The position numbers and the translations under genes were made by a program. A stretch of DNA of 64,000 nt from the NCBI RefSeq assembly GCF_024124545.1, contig NZ_JAMXSF010000003.1:62001-126000 (forward strand). The letters run 5' to 3'. Numbering within the stretch: position 1 is the first letter of the stretch; each line of letters begins with the position of its first letter. The DNA comes from Pseudoalteromonas sp. XMcav2-N. Lineage in GTDB: Bacteria > Pseudomonadota > Gammaproteobacteria > Enterobacterales > Alteromonadaceae. The notes beneath the pieces were generated by a model. That model was not told where the DNA came from. It worked only from the letters and a program-made list of their open reading frames with translations, and did no database searches. Positions 58,449 through 64,000 of this stretch are shown one piece after another.

Positions 58449-59324
58449 ATGGAAATATTAGAACTAAAAAGATTTGTTGCGATAGCAAATTTACAGAGTC
58501 TACAGTTGGCTGCAATTGACTTAAATACAACACCCAGTGCGCTCTCAAAGTCATTAAAAAAGCTAGAGTCATCATTAGGTGTATTGTTATTCGACCGAGT
58601 TGGTAAGCAGCTTGTCTTAAACAAAAATGGCGCTCGTTTACTTCCTGAAGCGATAAAAATTCTTGATATCACACGCAGTACACAAATTGCACTGGCGCCC
58701 ACAAACACAGTCTTCACATGTCGAGTGTCAGCGCCAGCAATCCTTCAGTATCGCTGGATCAGCCTTTTCGGTGCCGCAGCCTCCGGGATCCTAATTGAGT
58801 ATGAGTCTGACTTCGAAATGGAGGCACTCAATAAGGTCAAACAGGGCCTGGTAGATGTAGCACTGACAACCAGCCTGGTCCGGCCCCACCTGAATGAAGA
58901 GCTCGAAGCTATGCCAATTGGAGAGTTAACCCTCGAACTGGCCGTTGGGAAAACTCATCCGCTTGCATGCAAGCATAGCGTAACCCCCTTAGAGTTATCG
59001 AGTTACCCCTTCGCGGTGCCTAATACGTCACCGTTTTGTGGTGAATTTCGCGGGTCAAGTTGTGATGGCTGGTATGATGATACGATGAACAGACAAATCA
59101 AATGGATAGTCAATGATTACGCTGCGTTATGCGAGCTGGTCAAAAACGGGCTTGCAATCGCTTACCTGCCCGATTACATGCTTTCAGCCTGGCAGCTACG
59201 TAAATTAACGCGTCAATGTGATAAAAAAAATCATACTGAGCAAGTATTCGCTATATATCGACGGAATGTACCATCTTGGATAAAATCTTTGGTTGAAGAA
59301 ATACATTTAGATAGTGGTAAGTAG
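58449..59324 (+). CDS. LysR family transcriptional regulator
   Basis: A 291-residue regulator. The N-terminal helix-turn-helix is LQSLQLAAIDLNTTPSALSK with SLKKLESSLGVLLFDR; the effector lobe has VKQGLVDVALTT and ALCELVKNGLAIAYLP. It lies between a divergent periplasmic protein gene and the peptide gene downstream on the same strand. The start ATG has no clear ribosome binding site. LTTR regulators act on divergent neighbours, so control of 57729-58358 is likely. Confidence 0.88.
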   Translation: MEILELKRFVAIANLQSLQLAAIDLNTTPSALSKSLKKLESSLGVLLFDRVGKQLVLNKNGARLLPEAIKILDITRSTQIALAPTNTVFTCRVSAPAILQYRWISLFGAAASGILIEYESDFEMEALNKVKQGLVDVALTTSLVRPHLNEELEAMPIGELTLELAVGKTHPLACKHSVTPLELSSYPFAVPNTSPFCGEFRGSSCDGWYDDTMNRQIKWIVNDYAALCELVKNGLAIAYLPDYMLSAWQLRKLTRQCDKKNHTEQVFAIYRRNVPSWIKSLVEEIHLDSGK

Positions 59325-59400
59325 GTGTATTGGTCTATCAATGCGCTTCTACAACTGAATATACGAAACCATGGATACATCAGCTTTTACAACTTTTTAC

Positions 59401-59429
59401 TTGATACTCGAGAACAATACTGTTATTTT
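59401..59429 (+). promoter_or_regulatory. Promoter before the peptide gene
   Basis: TTGATA (59401-59406) and TATTTT (59424-59429) with a 17-base spacer, 35 bases before the peptide start codon. The peptide therefore can be transcribed apart from the LysR gene. Confidence 0.5.
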
Positions 59430-59463
59430 TCAATGGCTTTGTATCTATAAAAGGAAATTAAAA

Positions 59464-59649
59464 ATGAAAATCAAGTTAAAAGCAAAAAAAATGAAACAAC
59501 TTTCAAAGTCATCACAGTCACTTAATGCGGCGGTAACACCTCAGGTAGCAGGCGGAACCGCAAATTGTGCGTCAGATGGTATCACTTGTGGCTCACAGTT
59601 TTGCTATTCTCGCGAAGCTTACACTGTATGTAGCGACCTGCTGCACTAA
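59464..59649 (+). CDS. Putative RiPP/bacteriocin precursor peptide, GG leader
   Basis: A 61-residue peptide. The ATG at 59464 follows AAGGAAATT; the longer frame from 59371 is unlikely because the promoter lies inside it. The leader is lysine-rich (MKIKLKAKKMKQLSKSS) and ends with VTPQVAGG at residues 24-31, a double-glycine cleavage site as in class II bacteriocins and GG-leader natural products. The core of 30 residues has cysteines at 35, 42, 47 and 56 and seven serine or threonine. It could become a lanthipeptide-like, disulfide or other modified peptide. No modifying enzyme, protease or transporter is near. Confidence 0.65.
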   Translation: MKIKLKAKKMKQLSKSSQSLNAAVTPQVAGGTANCASDGITCGSQFCYSREAYTVCSDLLH

Positions 59650-59675
59650 TAGCTCAACGAATACGAGTTAAAATA

Positions 59676-59700
59676 AAAAGCCAGCGTTATGCTGGCTTTT
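59676..59700 (+). terminator. Terminator of the peptide gene
   Basis: A 10-bp stem AAAAGCCAGC / GCTGGCTTTT with loop GTTAT. Its arms are the same as those of the hairpin at 61404-61432. Confidence 0.88.
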
Positions 59701-59767
59701 ATAGTTACGAAGACCGCCAAGGTAAAATCTGGCTATCATTCAGCACACAATAAACTTTAAGCTGTAA

Positions 59768-61162
59768 TTATCTGACATAGATATAGGTAACCTGGCTATG
59801 TGCGTAGCCATTAACGTTTGTCTGCTTGTACATAGCGCTATTAAAGTTGTAGATATTTGCGTAGTTAAGCATAGTGTAATCTTGGCCACCACCAGAGCAG
59901 CCTGAAGATTCGTGCCAGAATAAACGGAATCTCGCTTCACCAGTTCGATCTGAATTTTGGCCGAGCGTATCTTGAAGAGGAATACAGTTTGCTGTATTTA
60001 ACACGCTGATATCTGCAATGGCGTAATTATTAATAGCCGGCATCACCATGTACATTTCCTGCATGCTATTTTTATAATTTACCCACTGGGCGTCTGTCAG
60101 GTGGTAGTTTGCATCGAAACTTGTGATATTTTGTGTTTCTTCAAACCATCCATCCAACATGGTGTTACTATTTGCATAATCGTAACCGACCACTCGGCGT
60201 AAACCGACCAGTGTCCAGCCTCCGCCATGCTCATCCATATTACAATAAGTGGTAAACTCTGGCATTGCGCCATTACCGTCCTGATCCAGGACATAAAAGC
60301 CAGTTGGAGTCTGCGGCTCATTCTGTAACAACTCGTTACAGCTTGTATAGTAAGGGCTGGGTAAAACAACGGCATCTTTATTTGCACGAATACTCACTGT
60401 ATCAGCGCCATGAGAAGTGATGTCATGGGCAAACAAGTGACCGTCAATGGTGAGTACGTTAACGATTTCTTCAATATGTGTCAGTTCCGTGTCTTTGGAC
60501 TGCTCTTCCAATAATTTCAGCTCGTGCTGCTTAAACACCCTACCAGTATGGTCAACGACAACCTGATCTACGCTGTACTCTTCGCCTGAATCAAGCCTTC
60601 CTTCTTTATTTGGGGCGTAGATAGCCAAATACGCAACAGTCTGTTGAGTAGTGCCGCGACCCGAAACTGGTAACTCTTGATATTGTACATAGGCACTAAA
60701 ACCAAGCTGATTGACGTTACTCGCACGAGTAACATAAGAGGACTGGTTAGCGTCGCTCTGACCACTCAGAAATAAATAAGGCATCTGTGGCATTTGCTGT
60801 GCAAAACGAAACTCTTTATCTGCCGTATCAAGCACAATACTCCCCACTTCCCACACTGAGCCGTCGGCCATTTCATGTCGACCTTTCTCTAAAGTGAGAG
60901 TAGACACCGTTTCTCCTTGGTGGGTACCATCCTGATAATCCCACTCAGCAAATCGTACTGACACAGACCCATCACCATTATCTGTCACCATCACGTTGCC
61001 AGGCTCAGCATCATTTAAGCTTGCTACACCAGTAATCAGCACCTGTTGTGCAGTTTTTGCTATCGCTAAACTCTGGTCAGTCACTGTGTGTTCGCCAAGG
61101 TTAAATGCCCGTGCAGAAGCACCAGCCAGGATACAGCACGTAAGAAGCGTTTTATTAAACAT
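59768..61162 (-). CDS. Secreted lectin/fibrinogen-like domain protein
   Basis: A 464-residue exported protein with signal peptide ending ASARA. The N-terminal half (20-180) is beta-rich with an H-type-lectin-like pattern (MPYLFLSGQSDANQS, GFSAYVQYQEL, VAYLAIYAPNKEG). The C-terminal half (about 280-464) is a fibrinogen-related domain: YTSCNELLQ, TTYCNMDEHGGGWTLVGL, then FRLFWHESSGCSGGGQDY with conserved cysteines. Such proteins bind glycans or surfaces. I take the assignment from these motifs; the lectin part is less sure. Confidence 0.72.
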   Translation of the reverse strand: MFNKTLLTCCILAGASARAFNLGEHTVTDQSLAIAKTAQQVLITGVASLNDAEPGNVMVTDNGDGSVSVRFAEWDYQDGTHQGETVSTLTLEKGRHEMADGSVWEVGSIVLDTADKEFRFAQQMPQMPYLFLSGQSDANQSSYVTRASNVNQLGFSAYVQYQELPVSGRGTTQQTVAYLAIYAPNKEGRLDSGEEYSVDQVVVDHTGRVFKQHELKLLEEQSKDTELTHIEEIVNVLTIDGHLFAHDITSHGADTVSIRANKDAVVLPSPYYTSCNELLQNEPQTPTGFYVLDQDGNGAMPEFTTYCNMDEHGGGWTLVGLRRVVGYDYANSNTMLDGWFEETQNITSFDANYHLTDAQWVNYKNSMQEMYMVMPAINNYAIADISVLNTANCIPLQDTLGQNSDRTGEARFRLFWHESSGCSGGGQDYTMLNYANIYNFNSAMYKQTNVNGYAHSQVTYIYVR

Positions 61163-61403
61163 GTAAAAATCCTTTGCATGTAATAATCAAGTGAAATATT
61201 CTTCCCTTATGGGAGTTTTTTGTTAAAGATGCACTATTGGCTAAATTTAAGCATATATTATCCACTAAAACCTTGACTTAATTCAATCCTATTTCATTTA
61301 CCCAAAGTTAAATAATAAGCATTTATTACTATATAGAATAGGCAATACATACTCATTAATAAACAACAGAACGGTCATATAATATTGCTCGTGCTCGAAA
61401 AAT

Positions 61404-61432
61404 AAAAAAGCCAGCATAAAGCTGGCTTTTTT
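61404..61432. terminator. Bidirectional terminator before trhO
   Basis: Stem AAAAAAGCCAGC / GCTGGCTTTTTT with loop ATAAA. On the minus strand it ends the trhO transcript. Its arms repeat those of the hairpin at 59676-59700. Confidence 0.85.
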
Positions 61433-61452
61433 ATTTTATTTAACTCGATTCA

Positions 61453-62439
61453 CTATGCTGATTTAGCTCGCTGTGCATCTTTCTTTGCTTGTTTCTGCTC
61501 TTTGCGGGCACGTAACGTTTCCTGCGCCTCATGACCAATGTGTCCTTCGCCGCGCTGTTTCGCTAACTCAATTTGCTTTTGACGCTCAGCAAAGCGGGCT
61601 TTTTGCTCTTCAGTCACGTTTTCATAACAGTGGTGGCAAGAAACACCTTCCATATATTCCGGACGTTGCATTTCTTCTTCGGTGATCGGCATGCGACATG
61701 CGTGACACTGATCGTAAGAGCCCTTGTTTAGATCGTGATCCACTGCAACACGGTTATCAAAGACAAAACACTCGCCTTCCCACATTGTTTCCTCTTTTGG
61801 CACATCTTCCAAATACTTAAGAATACCGCCTTCCAGATGATATACTTCTTCGAAACCCTGCTCTTTCATGTACGCCGTTGATTTTTCACAACGAATACCA
61901 CCAGTACAGAACATAGCTACTTTCTTATGTTTTGCAGGATCCAGGTTTTTCTCTGCCCAAGCCGGGAACTCACGGAAAGTTTTTGTATTAGGGTCAATGG
62001 CGTTTTTGAATGTGCCAATCTCGATTTCATAATCGTTACGGGTATCAACCAGTACCACGTCAGGGTCAGAAATCAGTGCATTCCAGTCCTGCGGCTTAAC
62101 ATAAGTACCAACCACTTCTTTAGGATCGATACCCTGAACACCCATGGTGACGATTTCTTTTTTCAGCTTTACCTTAGTGCGATAAAACGGGCAGGTTTCG
62201 TCGTATGACTCTTTATATACAATGTTGTCAAGACCAGGCTGTTTGTCCAGCCACGCCAGTAAAGCGTCAATGCCTTCACGTTTGCCAGCGACCGTGCCGT
62301 TTATACCTTCTTCTGCAAGCAATAAAGTACCGCGCACTTCATTGGCCTCCATCACATCCAGTAAAGGCTGACGGATCGCTTGATAATTTGGCAAGGACAC
62401 AAACTTGTACATTGCACATACAACAAAATGGTTATTCAT
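61453..62439 (-). CDS. trhO: tRNA uridine(34) hydroxylase TrhO (YceA)
   Basis: A 328-residue rhodanese-type protein that hydroxylates U34 of tRNAs to ho5U with oxygen. It has an N-terminal fold ([17 protein letters not shown]), the rhodanese domain with the reactive cysteine in [12 protein letters not shown], and a C-terminal region with CxxC pairs (CHACRMP, CHHCYEN) and a basic tail. The family is often labelled YceA. It is monocistronic. Confidence 0.93.
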   Translation of the reverse strand: MNNHFVVCAMYKFVSLPNYQAIRQPLLDVMEANEVRGTLLLAEEGINGTVAGKREGIDALLAWLDKQPGLDNIVYKESYDETCPFYRTKVKLKKEIVTMGVQGIDPKEVVGTYVKPQDWNALISDPDVVLVDTRNDYEIEIGTFKNAIDPNTKTFREFPAWAEKNLDPAKHKKVAMFCTGGIRCEKSTAYMKEQGFEEVYHLEGGILKYLEDVPKEETMWEGECFVFDNRVAVDHDLNKGSYDQCHACRMPITEEEMQRPEYMEGVSCHHCYENVTEEQKARFAERQKQIELAKQRGEGHIGHEAQETLRARKEQKQAKKDAQRAKSA

Positions 62440-62630
62440 AACTTTCTCTTCGATAAGCTTTAAAACAGCCTACACTTAAGCACGACGTGTAAGCACATAA
62501 CCGGATCGTAAATCCGGCGCCAGGCGCGATATTTTACGGATTTTAGGGATAATTGCAAAACCGTTTGTCAGCGACCAAAGCAGAACTGACACAAAGCGCA
62601 GTAAAGTTATGGTGGTAGGTAGACTTAGTT

Positions 62631-62639
62631 TGTTATAAT
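62631..62639 (+). promoter_or_regulatory. Extended -10 promoter of helicase gene
   Basis: TGTTATAAT is a TG-N extended -10 with a perfect TATAAT (62634-62639), 38 bases before the helicase start; no good -35 is seen, as is usual for extended -10 promoters. Confidence 0.55.
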
Positions 62640-62676
62640 ACTGCGTTTTAGAAAATAATTACTGGAGAAAAGTACC

Positions 62677-64000
62677 TTGAGATTTTCCGAACTGGGTCTT
62701 GACCTGCGCTTTGAAAAACAATTAGAACACCAGGGGATCACAACCCCAACCGAGATCCAGGCTCAGGCCATTCCCACTGCCCTTGCCGGGCACGATACCT
62801 TTGCACAATCAAAGACAGGTTCAGGAAAAACTCTGGCTTTTCTGCTGCCCGCTGTTCAGCGCGTGATGAAACAAAAAGCGCTCAGTAAACGCGACCCTCG
62901 TGTACTCATCGTAGCACCAACTCGTGAGCTGGCCACGCAGGTGTTTAACCAATGTCGCCTATTAATTGCCGGTACTGCCATGTCTTGCACTAAAGTGCTA
63001 GGTGGTGAGAACTTTAATGATCAGGTCAAAGCCCTGCGTAAAGATCCTCACTTTGTGATCGGCACGCCCGGTCGTATTACTGACCATATAGAACAGCGCA
63101 GCTTACAACTTCATGGCCTTGAATTACTAATTTTTGATGAAGCCGACCGTATGCTGGACTTAGGCTTTGAAAAACAACTTTCGACCATTAACCAGGCAGC
63201 CGATCACCGACTTCGTCAGACTTTATTATTTTCAGCAACGCTTGAGCATGCTCAAATTGAAATCACCTCCAGAGATCTGCTCAAATCACCCAAGCGAATT
63301 CTGCTCAGCGGCAGTAACGAGAAACATGATGATATTCGTCAGGCGATGTATTTTGCCGACCACCTGGATCACAAAGAGGCGCTGTTAAAGCACTTCGTAC
63401 AACAGGATAACGTTAAGCAATGCATTATTTTCACGGCAACGCGTCAGGACACGACTCGGTTCAGTGAAATGCTTAATGAACTTGGCATCAAAGCTGTTGC
63501 ACTGGCAGGCGATCTGGCACAAAGTAAACGTCTTGATATCATGGACGCATTTAGCCGTGGTCTGTATAAGGTGTTAGTTACTACAGACGTTGCTTCTCGT
63601 GGCCTAGATCTGCTTAACGTATCACACGTGATCAATTTCGACTTACCAAAGCAGGCTGAAGAATACGTGCATCGAATTGGTCGTACAGGCCGCGCCGGCT
63701 TTAAAGGAGACGCGATTTCTTTTGTCGGTCCTAAAGACTGGAAAAGCTATGAGGCAATTGCAGCTTATCTGAAAGAATCAGTTCAGTTTCAGGCAGTCGA
63801 GGGGCTGGAAGCTAAATTTAAAGGGTTTAAGCCAAAAACGACCAAACCGAAGCAAAATGCAAAGCCTCAATTAGCAAACACAAAAGCCAAAGCAAAACGC
63901 GCCCCCAAACGAAAACCGCAACAACCTAAAAAGGCCGTTCCGGCACCGTTTGATGTCGACGGACACGCACCACTAAGAAGAAAACCTAAAAAGCCAACCG
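62677..64000 (+). CDS. DEAD-box RNA helicase, 5' part
   Basis: The gene starts with TTG at 62677 (GGAG nine bases before) and runs off the right edge after 441 codons. Motifs in order: the Q-motif area PTEIQAQAIP, motif I QSKTGSGKTLAF, PTRELA, GGEN, TPGRI, DEADRMLD, SATLE, then the helicase C core with VLVTTDVASRGLD and HRIGRTGRAG. A lysine-rich tail begins near residue 380. Close in pattern to SrmB, an RNA helicase for 50S ribosome assembly, but the end is missing, so I leave the symbol empty. Confidence 0.93.
   Translation, partial: MRFSELGLDLRFEKQLEHQGITTPTEIQAQAIPTALAGHDTFAQSKTGSGKTLAFLLPAVQRVMKQKALSKRDPRVLIVAPTRELATQVFNQCRLLIAGTAMSCTKVLGGENFNDQVKALRKDPHFVIGTPGRITDHIEQRSLQLHGLELLIFDEADRMLDLGFEKQLSTINQAADHRLRQTLLFSATLEHAQIEITSRDLLKSPKRILLSGSNEKHDDIRQAMYFADHLDHKEALLKHFVQQDNVKQCIIFTATRQDTTRFSEMLNELGIKAVALAGDLAQSKRLDIMDAFSRGLYKVLVTTDVASRGLDLLNVSHVINFDLPKQAEEYVHRIGRTGRAGFKGDAISFVGPKDWKSYEAIAAYLKESVQFQAVEGLEAKFKGFKPKTTKPKQNAKPQLANTKAKAKRAPKRKPQQPKKAVPAPFDVDGHAPLRRKPKKPT

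Overview
The window looks like chromosomal DNA of a marine gammaproteobacterium, most likely Pseudoalteromonas or a close Alteromonadales relative. The basis is the gene content and order: lrp-ftsK-lolA-rarA-crcB-serS, rmf next to fabA, csiV next to mfd, the aguAB pair, a rhombosortase, two methyl-accepting chemotaxis proteins and moderate GC. Species assignment is inference; there is no rRNA gene in the window. I saw no tRNA, CRISPR array, insertion sequence or phage gene.

Layout. 0-4.5 kb: the end of a chemoreceptor gene, a small 2OG-Fe(II) oxygenase-like gene, a beta-propeller protein, a DUF3574-like secreted protein and a GNAT acetyltransferase. 4.5-15.9 kb (minus strand): a lipoprotein, csiV-mfd, the agmatine-to-putrescine pair aguA-aguB, a PilZ-like protein, a dCache chemoreceptor, an HDOD protein and alanine dehydrogenase ald. 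16-26.7 kb: lrp-ftsK-lolA-rarA-crcB-serS, rmf, fabA (with a candidate FabR operator in its promoter), then a tightly packed two-half pterin-synthase-like gene, M23 peptidase and acyl-CoA thioesterase. 26.9-34.3 kb: unknown genes, an NhaC-type antiporter, and a response regulator-MoxR-DUF58-transglutaminase operon.

34.9-50.6 kb: two orphan solute-binding-like proteins, phzF family, miaE, sulfotransferase and MAPEG proteins, SIMPL, malic enzyme, gamma-glutamyltransferase, rhombosortase, an S9 peptidase lipoprotein, a YeiH-type exporter and purEK. 50.3-54.8 kb: two TetR regulators, each with clear palindromic operators next to it, and a likely Fur-controlled PepSY membrane operon. 54.9-61.4 kb is the most accessory part: a flippase, a small membrane protein with a strong promoter, a TPR protein, an unknown periplasmic protein divergent from a LysR regulator, a 61-residue peptide that looks like a double-glycine-leader RiPP/bacteriocin precursor with a four-cysteine core, and a large secreted lectin/fibrinogen-like protein. 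The window closes with trhO and the start of a DEAD-box RNA helicase that runs off the right edge.

The best candidate for something undescribed is the peptide at 59464-59649. It is an orphan: no modification enzyme or peptidase-transporter gene is visible within the window.
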